64,000 bases of DNA. Origin: Cupriavidus necator A5-1 (lineage in GTDB: Bacteria > Pseudomonadota > Gammaproteobacteria > Burkholderiales > Burkholderiaceae). The first letter of the stretch is position 1, and each line of letters begins with the position of its first letter. The notes below the pieces were generated by a model. It worked only from the letters and a program-made list of their open reading frames with translations. It searched no databases and was not told the DNA's origin. Shown in pieces: positions 9,064 through 16,758 of this stretch. Where the stretch lies: NCBI RefSeq assembly GCF_000744095.1, contig NZ_JQLI01000008.1, positions 2,294,001 to 2,358,000 on the forward strand, given 5' to 3'. The position numbers and the translations under genes are program-made.

Positions 9064-9363
9064 CACAGACAACTAAGCGAAAGTACTGCGCCCGCGCAGG
9101 CTGCTTATTGCCCCGTAGCCTCGTTGAGACGGCCCGCCAGTTGGCGGGCCGTCTGCACATCCGCGTCCCGCAAAACTGTTCAGGGGGCCACAGTCGGTAC
9201 ACTCTTTTGCGGCTTGGGATTGCACAGCCAATCTTCCTAGATCGACCGATTGCAGCGAGGAGCCGACGTCTGAACGTCCGCCGAGGGCATGATCGAATGT
9301 CGCCTGATGGCCGACTTCGGCTAGTTGAGGGGAGGGCGCCGATAGGCAATGGACGCGTCCGGC

Positions 9364-9475
9364 GACACGAGGCATATCACCTGCGGGGTTGGATGGTCGC
9401 CACCGCGAGACCCGCTCCGGCGAACGCGCACACAGCGGACACCAGCGCAACGGCGCGCAGCGCGTCGGTGATAGA
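9364..9475 (-). pseudogene. Possible MFS transporter C-terminal fragment
   Basis: On the - strand, SITDALRAVALVSAVCAFAG followed by AGLAVATIQP reads like the last membrane helix of a drug-efflux MFS permease (EmrB/QacA type). The frame has no upstream continuation: it begins at the edge of the large inverted repeat at 9476. Taken as a truncated remnant; the assignment rests on a short stretch. Confidence 0.35.
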
Positions 9476-9535
9476 GGGTTGGCCGGGATTCGAAAATATC
9501 TGAAGCTTAAGATATTTGCGAATCCCGGCCAACCC
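9476..9535. repeat. 60-bp near-perfect inverted repeat
   Basis: Arms 9476-9501 and 9510-9535 pair over 26 positions with one A/G mismatch around an 8-base loop (GAAGCTTA). The outer arm is GC-rich (GGGTTGGCCGGGATTCG) and the inner arm AT-rich (AAATATCT). It separates two broken genes. It could be two abutting copies of a mobile-element end, a MITE or a very stable hairpin. It lacks the T run of a terminator. Confidence 0.8.
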
Positions 9536-9559
9536 CCTTCATCTTCAACGAGGAAGGCA

Positions 9560-9850
9560 ATGACCACCGACATGACCACGAGCAGGAGCGCCGCCATGAA
9601 GGCCGCCTTGCTCGACTACGTGGCCGCTTTCAATGCGGCGGACGCGGGGCGCGTGGTAGCGCTGTTTGCCGACGACGCGACCGTGGAGGATCCCGTGGGC
9701 AGCCCCGTCGTCGCCGGGCGAGAGGCCATCCTCGCTTTCTACCGGCACGCGACCTCGCTCGGCGCGCGGCTGGACGTGGTGGCGGCGCCCCGGGGTTCGC
9801 ACGGCAACGCCGCAGCCTTGAGCTTCGCGGTGTATGCGCAAATGCAGGGG
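9560..9850 (+). pseudogene. Truncated ketosteroid-isomerase-like (NTF2) gene
   Basis: A good binding site (GAGGAAGG) and ATG open a frame like steroid-delta-isomerase-type NTF2 proteins: AFNAADAGRVVALFADDATV, then EDPVGSPVVAGREAILAFY. Similarity stops after about 97 residues at SFAVYAQMQG. The frame then runs into unrelated low-quality sequence, so roughly the last quarter is missing. Loss of the C-terminal sheet should abolish folding. Confidence 0.7.
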
Positions 9851-10099
9851 CACTCGGGCGGCTGTATGGCGAATAGGCGGCTGTTCCCCTGGCGTTTCCC
9901 CGATTTCCCCTGTCATCGCAAATCCAGTCCCTCGGTTCACGGCACGCGGGTCTACGGGATCGACCCTAGTCTGCTTGGACGAGGAAACGCTTTGCTCCAG
10001 TGGCTACAGTGAAGTCCATGAGGCCGTGCCGGCGCCAGCGTAGCGCCACAAGAGCACGACAGCGGGAAATAAAGGGATACGAGCACAGAGGAGACCGTC

Positions 10100-10352
10100 G
10101 TGAAGGCTCGATATCGCATCACATGTCTGTTGGGCGCCGGCGCGGTGCTGGCGCTGGGTTTTCGCCGGCCTGATGACGGCCTGGCCTCCCGCCAGGGAGG
10201 ACGGCGCTAGAGAACGTGCTTCAGCCCCCGCGGCAGCCGAGACGGATATCCGGGCGGCGGTGGACGCCGCGCTGACCTATTGCGACGACGCCTGCCTGCA
10301 AAGCCGGGGCATCGCCGCCGTGACGGTGCTGGGCAATCGCCCGCCGCCCTGA
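10100..10352 (+). pseudogene. Frameshifted small secreted protein
   Basis: From GTG 10100 (GAGGAGA upstream) the sequence reads VKARYRITCLLGAGAVLALG, a membrane anchor or signal peptide. At the TTTT run 10159-10162 the frame breaks. With one T fewer it continues FAGLMTAWPPAREDG and AAVDAALTYCDDACLQSRG to a stop at 10352, about 83 residues with a Cys pair. One base explains everything, so it is a recent mutation or a sequence error. Function unknown. Confidence 0.5.
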
Positions 10353-10426
10353 TGCCCTCTGATGGCATGCGGTTCGCGGCTTGGGTAGCACTAAAAAAGC
10401 CACGGTGATTCCACACAGGAGGAAAC

Positions 10427-10858
10427 ATGAACCTGCAAGCTTTGCTAGACGAGCGCGAAATCTTGCATCGTCTCGGCCTGTTCGCACGCATCCTCGACCG
10501 CCGCGAATGGCAGAGGATCGGCGAAGTGTTCGCGGACGATCTGACGTTCGACTACGGCGACGGCGGTGAGAGAGCGGGCGGGGCTGCGTTGCTGGAGAAT
10601 TTCAGGAAATTCCTGGGCCCCTGCGGTCCGTCCCAGCACTTGCTGGGCAGCATACAGACGGAGGTCGAGGGCGATATGGCGCTCAGCCGCAGCTATGTCC
10701 AGGCTCGCCACCAGGGTGCAGGCGAAAAATCGCATTTGTTCCTGGATACCAATGGCGAATATACCGATCGCTGGGAGCGCCGGCCCGAAGGCTGGCGCAT
10801 TGTACGGCGCGATGCGCGGTGGGACCTGTTCAGCGGCGATTTCTCGGTGTTGTCCTAG
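10427..10858 (+). CDS. SnoaL-like NTF2-family protein
   Basis: 143 residues with a perfect AGGAGG ahead of the ATG. LLDEREILHRLGLFARILDR is the N-terminal helix of the SnoaL_4 type; VFADDLTFDYGDGGERAGG, SQHLLGSIQTEVEGD and WRIVRRDARWDLFSGD follow the family pattern of dehydratase-like or ring-hydroxylating small-subunit-like proteins. Usual length for a single domain. It stands alone among broken genes. Substrate not assignable. Confidence 0.85.
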   Translation: MNLQALLDEREILHRLGLFARILDRREWQRIGEVFADDLTFDYGDGGERAGGAALLENFRKFLGPCGPSQHLLGSIQTEVEGDMALSRSYVQARHQGAGEKSHLFLDTNGEYTDRWERRPEGWRIVRRDARWDLFSGDFSVLS

Positions 10859-11131
10859 TCTAGTAGGCCTGCGACCAAGATACAGCTTTGTACTAAACGG
10901 GGTAATCGTACTTTTCGTGCATGTATGGACCCGACGCCTTTTGCAAGCTTCTTGTTCGTGATGTCGAAACGGTCTGCATGCATGTATCCGGCTTGCCCAA
11001 TGGGCGCTTGCCGAAGCACGCCCGCAGCCTCGATGAGATCCGCGCATCCCGTCCTTAGCAAATTCACGGCTCGCCGAACACGGCAGCCGGCACGAAAAAC
11101 AGGCTTTAGGATGCTGGTTCAACCAATTTCG

Positions 11132-12225
11132 TCATCGCTTTGAGAAGCTTCGCAAACCTGCGTGGGTATTCCCTCCCTGCAAGCGGTTTTGGGCTATGCT
11201 GCCGCGCTTCGCTTCATATAGGTCATAGGTCGAGTCGCTGCTGAGCAGCGCCTGGATGATGCGGGCGTTTTTGTTGGCCAGAGCGACTGCCGCACAGTTG
11301 TGGCCGCGTCGCGCAATCAGCTGCTGCAGCCAGACGCTCTGCGGATCAACTTTTCTCGTTGCGTAGCGGAGGACCGCCCGGGCCCCGTGGATGAGCAGGG
11401 TCCGCAAGTATGTGTCGCCGCGCCGGCTGATGCCGTGCAGACGAGGCATGCCGCCCGAGGAGTACTGACGTGGCACCAGGCCGAGCCAGGCCGCCAAATG
11501 TCGGCCGTTCCTGAATTGCTTGGCATCGCCGACGGCGGCGACCATAGCCGTGGCGGTGATCGGGCCGATGCCAGGCACTTCCGCGATCTTCTTGCACAGC
11601 GCGGATCGCTTCATGAACGATTGGATCGATGTTTCGATCAGGTGGACTCGCTCCTCGATCGCATGCAGGTGCTGCAGCAGTTCAGTCAGCAGCGTCTGGC
11701 AGAACGACGCCAGTTCGTCGGCGCTCTTGCTAAGCAGTTCCGGGATTGCACGCTTGAACCCCTCTGGGGAGCGCGAAATCGTCAGTCCGCGCTCGCCGAG
11801 CAGGCCGCGCATCTGGTTGATCATGGCGGTACGGTGGCGTAGCAGGATCGCACGCATGCGGTGCGCAGCCTGAATGTCCTGTTGCTCAACCGATTTGACG
11901 GTAACGAAACGCATGGCGGGCCGGCTGGCGGCTTCGACGATCGCCTCGGCGTCGTTGCGGTCATTTTTGTTGGTCTTGACGAAGGGCGACACATACTGTG
12001 GGCTGATCAGCCGAACCTCAATGCCGAGCGACTGGAAGCGCCGTGCCCAGTGGTGCGTGTACTGCAGGCTTCCATAACAACCATCGCTGGCTTCAGTGTA
12101 CGCACCGCCACCAGGAGCAAGCCACGCGAGACCTTTGCTCGATGCACAGGCCGTCCGCGGCGGTCGGCGCCATGGAGCTGGAACACATGTTTGGCGAGAT
12201 CGATGCCGAGGATGTCGATTTCCAT
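11132..12225 (-). pseudogene. Frameshifted IS110-family transposase
   Basis: The N-terminus in one frame reads MEIDILGIDLAKHVFQLHG up to MVVMEAC, giving the first Asp and the Glu of the RuvC-like DEDD set. The rest is in another frame from about 12060: HHWARRFQSLGIEVRLISP, KNDRNDAEAI with two further acidic residues, and the C-terminal VPGIGPITATAM and RGDTYLRTLLIHGARA. An apparent 2-base insertion near 12057-12062 separates the halves. IS110 elements are not known to need frameshifting here, so the copy is probably dead. Confidence 0.85.
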
Positions 12226-12502
12226 GATGAACCTCCACGTGTCAGGTTGAGGCCGATAGTGTCCCCCGAAGGGAGGCGTCGGGTCCATCTCAGTCGGAGA
12301 TCTGCGTAAATTCGTGTTGCGCAGACCTTCCTTAACTCTGCGTTTTGAGGCCGCAGCCAAAGGTACTTCGGTCGTTCCTTGGGTAGCGGTGAAGGACCGT
12401 TCCTGGCCGAGAGCGGAAGTCCGGGTCCGCAGACCAGGCCGGTCACTTCTCGGCCCCGCTCGGGGGCGTCCCTTGAGGTGCCGGCGGCGGGGAGTAGGAT
12501 TT
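12226..12502 (-). other. IS110 upstream non-coding region
   Basis: About 280 bp precede the transposase and precede the heptamer array. In IS110-group elements this end encodes the structured bridge RNA that pairs with donor and target DNA. No loop could be assigned by eye, and the element ends were not located because IS110 lacks clear terminal repeats. Overlapping frames are judged non-coding. Confidence 0.3.
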
Positions 12503-12590
12503 GTAGTTGGTAGTTGGTAGTTGGTAGTTGGTAGTTGGTAGTTGGTAGTTGGTAGTTGGTAGTTGGTAGTTGGTAGTTGGTAGTTGGTAG
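12503..12590. repeat. Heptanucleotide tandem array
   Basis: The unit GTAGTTG (CAACTAC on the other strand) is repeated about 12.6 times without a visible mismatch over 88 bp. Such arrays expand and contract by slippage. In the - strand frame it spells PTTNYQL repeats, but there is no gene context, so coding is unlikely. It sits just outside the IS110 upstream region. Confidence 0.95.
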
Positions 12591-12794
12591 GTGGCGTCAC
12601 GGGTGGCGCCATTGACATTCTGACCGACCTCATTCTTTCTTTCTGACTTCGCATTCTTTCGGGCGCAGCCCGTGTCCGAGCGCGAGCATTTATGTCAATC
12701 AGGCCGATGCTTTCTTGTTCCGGATGTGGCAACGGGCATGACATGCTCCGAGTCCTGGGCTCGTGCATCTGGCTCAATCCTAAGCCCCATACCG

Positions 12795-13406
12795 TCAGGG
12801 CTCGTGGGTTTTGTTACCGAGCAGATATTTTTCAATGCGGGAATCAGGAGCGAACCATACGCCAGCCATTAAGGTCAGTATAAAAAACGAAGCTACGCTG
12901 CTGAAAAAACTGGCCAGGATCGCTAATGCGTAGATTGGGATGGAGAGCTTCCCTTTGAGGTCGTTTCCGATGGCCTGTCTAAGTGCGGAATGTTCGCCGT
13001 CGTAGTTTATGATGAGTTTGGTGAGCAGCGCGTAAGAGACGGCGCACATGAATAGGACAAATGCATACATTGCCGTCGGCGCTTCCGCGAAGCCAGATTT
13101 TCCAGTCCAGGTGGTGGTGAATGGAATCATGCTTAGCCAAAATAGCAAGTGGAGGTTCGCCCACATAATTTTGCCGTTGATGCCACGGGCAACTTGAAAT
13201 AGGTGATGATGATTGTTCCAGTATATTCCGACGTAAACAAAGCTTAGTACATAACCGAAGAAATTATAGGCATTATTCAGGATATCTTTAAGTGAGAATC
13301 CTTCTGGAACCTGTAATTGAAACAGCATGAGTGTCAAGCTTACGGAAATGACCCCATCGCTAAATGATTCAAGCCTGTTCTTGCTGATGCTCATGCTGTC
13401 ATTCAC
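12795..13406 (-). CDS. TMEM175-family potassium channel-like protein
   Basis: 203 residues with multiple membrane helices. The signature RLESFSDGVISVSLTLMLFQ in helix 1 carries the FSDG motif of bacterial TMEM175 (DUF1211) K+ channels, and IYWNNHHHLF matches the conserved second-helix region. The frame opens at GTG 13406 directly after the stop of the DUF1275 gene, with a possible internal ATG four codons in. The pair is probably co-transcribed. Bacterial homologues pass K+ weakly; the role here is unknown. Confidence 0.85.
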   Translation of the reverse strand: MNDSMSISKNRLESFSDGVISVSLTLMLFQLQVPEGFSLKDILNNAYNFFGYVLSFVYVGIYWNNHHHLFQVARGINGKIMWANLHLLFWLSMIPFTTTWTGKSGFAEAPTAMYAFVLFMCAVSYALLTKLIINYDGEHSALRQAIGNDLKGKLSIPIYALAILASFFSSVASFFILTLMAGVWFAPDSRIEKYLLGNKTHEP

Positions 13407-14135
13407 TCATCTAAATTGGTTGCGAAATGCCACGCGCGCCATATATGCGATGGGTAGAATAAATGGGAAGACACTCCAAAATCCGATCGTCACATAGAGG
13501 GATGCACCCAGGAAAGCACCGATCACAAAACCGACAACAACACTTGCGCTTTTGAGAAGATCTTGGAAATTGGCGCGTGTCCTGGCACGCAAGTAGTTTG
13601 ACAGATCGATACCCAGTTGTGTGGTGTTCCCGGTCATCATAGTGCTGGGACTGATGTACTTGATCAGTGTCTTGCTGGCAGTATTTCGGACGGCAAGCGC
13701 GACAAGGCCAAGGCCTCCGGTCAAAGCAAGGCCCGCGCCATCCGGATTCTCGAACGGTTCGAGATACAGGCCGGCGGCCATGAAACCCAGCAAGAAGACT
13801 GCTTCGGCAACAAACAGCCAACCTAAGGTCTGGTGGGTCTGGTGGGTTTGCTGGTTGCGGTCAATCAGCATCTTGCTGATGATGACCGTGACAATAAAGA
13901 GTGGTATGGCGCCAAGCTTAATCCATAAGCCGGCCCCGCCTTTGACGAATGCCGCTCCCGCGAGCACCAGGTTTCCGGTGACGTGCGCAGTGAAGAAGCC
14001 CAGCAGCGCAATAAAGCCGATCGTGTCGATGGCGCCGCCCACAATAGTAAGAAGGATTGGCGCTTTGCATATTTCCCAGAGGCTGAGATTTTCGCTTGTT
14101 TCTGTATTGTTTGATGCGTTGACGTTTGCGCTCAT
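13407..14135 (-). CDS. DUF1275 (YoaK-family) membrane protein
   Basis: 242 residues from the ATG at 14135; the frame is open a further 31 codons upstream without family resemblance. VGGAIDTIGFIALLGFFTAH and VTGNLVLAGAAF form the DUF1275 signature, followed by about six hydrophobic segments and SPSTMMTGNTTQLGIDLS, another conserved block. The family is an inner-membrane group of unassigned function. Directly upstream of the TMEM175 gene with no gap. Confidence 0.9.
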   Translation of the reverse strand: MSANVNASNNTETSENLSLWEICKAPILLTIVGGAIDTIGFIALLGFFTAHVTGNLVLAGAAFVKGGAGLWIKLGAIPLFIVTVIISKMLIDRNQQTHQTHQTLGWLFVAEAVFLLGFMAAGLYLEPFENPDGAGLALTGGLGLVALAVRNTASKTLIKYISPSTMMTGNTTQLGIDLSNYLRARTRANFQDLLKSASVVVGFVIGAFLGASLYVTIGFWSVFPFILPIAYMARVAFRNQFR

Positions 14136-14276
14136 GGTTGAGATCCATCCGGTAAATGGGAGCAGCGGCCCCTTGCACTCGCCCAACTCTGGGCGTTCGG
14201 CCGATCCGGCAATGCTGAAGGGTGGCAAACGCTCGCCGGTAGCATTGTCGTCGCTTGCTTGTCTTGCAGGGGCATG

Positions 14277-14303
14277 CCCGCGGGGGAGGGTTTCCCCCGC
14301 GGG
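14277..14303 (-). terminator. GC hairpin ending the isochorismatase pair
   Basis: A perfect 10-bp stem, CCCGCGGGGG with CCCCCGCGGG, and a 7-base loop, starting 8 bp beyond the stop of the 50-residue gene on the - strand. No U run follows, so it may act as a transcript-end stabiliser or with Rho. Confidence 0.45.
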
Positions 14304-14310
14304 GGGGCGA

Positions 14311-14463
14311 TCATGCGATCAGCGTCTTGGCGACGATCGCTGCCGCCGCTACGCTAGAGGCGCTGATGGCCAGCCAGCTTCCCAGCAGGAGGGCGCCGTT
14401 GGCCACGCTTCGACCTGGAATCATCTTGTGCGCTCCGAGGGATGACTGGCGGCGGACATGCAT
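14311..14463 (-). CDS. Small membrane protein coupled to isochorismatase
   Basis: 50 residues, unrecognised. A basic N-terminus (MHVRRQSSLG) is followed by a hydrophobic C-terminal helix, GALLLGSWLAISASSVAAAA, suggesting a single-pass inner-membrane peptide. Its ATG overlaps the stop of the hydrolase gene as TGATG, and a hairpin lies just after its own stop. Overlap plus hairpin support a real second gene of the operon despite its size. Function unknown. Confidence 0.5.
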   Translation of the reverse strand: MHVRRQSSLGAHKMIPGRSVANGALLLGSWLAISASSVAAAAIVAKTLIA

Positions 14464-15161
14464 CAGCGGTCGATGACCGGCGCGTGCACGGGAGCCAGCG
14501 ATTCGTGCGTGGTTGCCGTGCGTTGCGCGGCCTTGTGGACCATCGTATAGGCATAGTCGACCCCCATGCCATAGGCGCCCGAGTGTTCCTTGGCCACGGC
14601 CATCACCTCGTCGTACGTTTCGCGGTTCTTCCAGTCGCGTTGCCATTCCAGCATGACCTGTTGCCAGGTCACGGGCACCACGCCTGCCTGGACCATGCGC
14701 TGCATGGCGTAGTCATGCGCTTCCTTGGTCGTGCCGCCCGAGGCGTCGGCCACCATATAGATCTCGTAGTTGCCTTCGAGCATCGCGCACAGCGCGAAGG
14801 TGGTGTTGCAGACCTCGGTCCACAGGCCGGCCACGACGACCTTCTTGCGGCCATTGGCGGCCAGTGCGTCGCGCACCTTCTGGTCGTCCCAGGAGTTCAT
14901 CGAAGTGCGCTCCAGGGTTTGCTTGCCGGGGAAGACGTCGAGCAGTTCCGGATAGGTATAGCCGGAGAACGAATCGCTTTCGACGGTGGTGATCGTGGTC
15001 GGCACGTCGAAGACCTTCGCGGCCTTGGCCAGGCCCACGACGTTGTTCTTCATGGTCTGGCGGTCCATCGACTGCACGCCGAAGGCCATCTGCGGCTGGT
15101 GGTCGATGATGATGAGCTGGCTGTTGCGGGGGGTCAGGACTTCAAGCTTGGCGTTCGACAT
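14463..15161 (-). CDS. Isochorismatase-family (YcaC-like) hydrolase
   Basis: 232 residues. The cysteine-hydrolase fold shows in SQLIIIDHQPQMAFGV (catalytic Asp), a central Lys in GRKKVVVAGLWTEVC and the nucleophile Cys at the end of that motif. WTEVCNTTFALCAMLEG and DASGGTTKEAHDYAM match YcaC-like hydrolases, whose physiological substrate is unknown. GGAG sits 6 bases before the chosen ATG; upstream codons in the frame are not convincing. Followed by a coupled small membrane gene. Confidence 0.9.
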   Translation of the reverse strand: MSNAKLEVLTPRNSQLIIIDHQPQMAFGVQSMDRQTMKNNVVGLAKAAKVFDVPTTITTVESDSFSGYTYPELLDVFPGKQTLERTSMNSWDDQKVRDALAANGRKKVVVAGLWTEVCNTTFALCAMLEGNYEIYMVADASGGTTKEAHDYAMQRMVQAGVVPVTWQQVMLEWQRDWKNRETYDEVMAVAKEHSGAYGMGVDYAYTMVHKAAQRTATTHESLAPVHAPVIDR

Positions 15162-15596
15162 GGTGTTCTCCGGTGGAAATCGATTCAATTATTTTGAGGT
15201 TCTGTCTGGCTGCGCTGTTTCGCTCTGTTGCGGTGTCGCGCCGTCCATGTGCAGAACTATAGCGAAGGCAAGTGCACAAACAGCCAATCTGGATTGTCAA
15301 TGTTATTCAAAAAATTTGATATCTGTGGGGATTGTACGAGGCCGCGGGGATCAAGGCGCGAACCAGTCAATCGCAAGTGAAAGGAGCGGCCACGGCCCGA
15401 AATCATGAGCGCAGCAATAGGGGGCGCGGTGCATTTCCAGCGGCGGGTCTGACGCAAGGCCGTCGTTTGCCCTTTTCTACGAATTGGGGCTCTTGATGAT
15501 CCCGTCCCTGGCTCAGCAGTCGACAAGAGTCGAATCCCAATCTGGCCGCTTCGGCCAATTGTGGGGAGAGTGGCGATCGTCGCCTGCCGATAATTC

Positions 15597-15782
15597 CTAT
15601 CTTTTCGGTACGTGCACGCCCATCTGCGTCAGCCTCGCTTGCAGATCGAGTCCGCTCGGCCCGCGCACGCGAACATCAAGCACCAGGCAGCATGGCGGAT
15701 CCGGGAACGTGAAGGCCTGGATCGCCGGCTCGATTCGACCATCCCACGATGCCGCCGAGCCGATCGACCATACCAAAGGTTG
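15597..15782 (-). pseudogene. FixJ-type response-regulator receiver remnant
   Basis: One - strand frame reads PCCLVLDVRVRGPSGLDLQ then ARLTQMGVHVP and stops. CLVLDVRxxGxSGLDLQ is the phospho-acceptor region of FixJ/LuxR-type receivers, with the Asp in place. The upstream part is weak and the rest of the receiver and the DNA-binding domain are absent, so about 60 residues survive. It lies in a gap of about 700 bp with no other recognisable gene. Confidence 0.5.
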
Positions 15783-15869
15783 ATTGGTATATCAGACGCT
15801 TTGTGAAGATACTCAAGGACAACCAGTTCATCCCACATTTCACATCGTCGTGTAGAAGAGACAGAAACC

Positions 15870-16250
15870 ATGACACACGGTACCGCACAGATTGGATCGA
15901 CGCCCTATCGCACGGACATCGTCGTAAGCGGCCATGCAATCACGGCCGATGAACCCCCCGCTCTCGGCGGGCAAGGGGCTGGACCGGCCCCCTACGATCT
16001 ATTGCTTGCAAGCCTTGGAGCGTGCACCGCCATCACGCTCAAAATGTATGCCGAACGCAAAGGTTGGGCCCTTGAGTCGCTCGATGTTTCCCTGCGGCTT
16101 GTCGGGACGGACGAGCGGCGAATCGTGCGGACGCTTGTGATCAAGGGCTTGGAGGACAGTCAGAAAGCGCGTCTGGCGGAAATTGCCGAGCGCACGCCCG
16201 TTACGAAGACGTTGAAATCCGGGTTGCCGATCGAAACTCGCCTCGCGTGA
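15870..16250 (+). CDS. OsmC-family peroxide-related protein
   Basis: 126 residues. ADEPPALGGQGAGPAPYDLL and ASLGACTAITLKMYAERKGW contain the OsmC-fold signature with the first redox Cys. The second, normally C-terminal, Cys of Ohr/OsmC peroxidases is absent: the equivalent region reads ERTPVTKTLKSG. It therefore belongs to the YhfA-like branch and may lack classical hydroperoxide reductase activity. Stands alone. Confidence 0.9.
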   Translation: MTHGTAQIGSTPYRTDIVVSGHAITADEPPALGGQGAGPAPYDLLLASLGACTAITLKMYAERKGWALESLDVSLRLVGTDERRIVRTLVIKGLEDSQKARLAEIAERTPVTKTLKSGLPIETRLA

Positions 16251-16758
16251 CGCTGCTCTGGTTCACGCAAACCACCTCCAAACTTCCCGAAGCTGACGGC
16301 ACTTGGCGATGAATCCACCGGACTCCGCTCTCGCGAGGAGGACGCTCATATGATCCAGTAGCACGCAGACGGTGCCGGAGAGCGCAGGCACCAGATCTAC
16401 CCCGTCCTGACACCGATCCCGGTTGAGGCGCGTGGGGTCTAGCAGGTGCGCTGACGAAGCGCGTCGTGACCGGTATCATGAATTCAATTTTTGTCCGAGT
16501 GGACCTGACGTTCGCGTGTCCGCTAGAGCGTTCGAGCGAATGGCTGGAAGTGGCTGCGGATCTCGGTCGGATTCCCTCCGCAAACTGCGACCGTCTCTGA
16601 CCGACCCGGAGCAGACGCTCAGATCGCGCAGCGGACACCCAAGGGGCAGCGGTGGCCGCAGGAGGATATGCCGGCAACCGTACTCCGGCAACAGGCTAGG
16701 CGAGACGAATCTGGGGTTACGCGGCGGCGCCCCAAAACGAAGTAGCGAAATCGCTCTA
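16251..16758. other. Non-coding stretch left of IS630
   Basis: No gene was recognised. Bases 16559-16607 match the repeat-like segment at 6962-7011. The IS630 element ends this stretch by insertion at the TA of 16757-16758. Confidence 0.45.

Noticed and set aside
10855..11067. 70-codon - strand frame (ADLIEAAGVLRQAPIGQAGY)
   Set aside because: Reads like a protein fragment but has no start site and matched no family I could name.
12007..12777. 256-codon frame with PTTNYQL repeats as a gene
   Set aside because: The repeats are the translated heptamer array; the credible part is only the IS110 transposase start at 12225.
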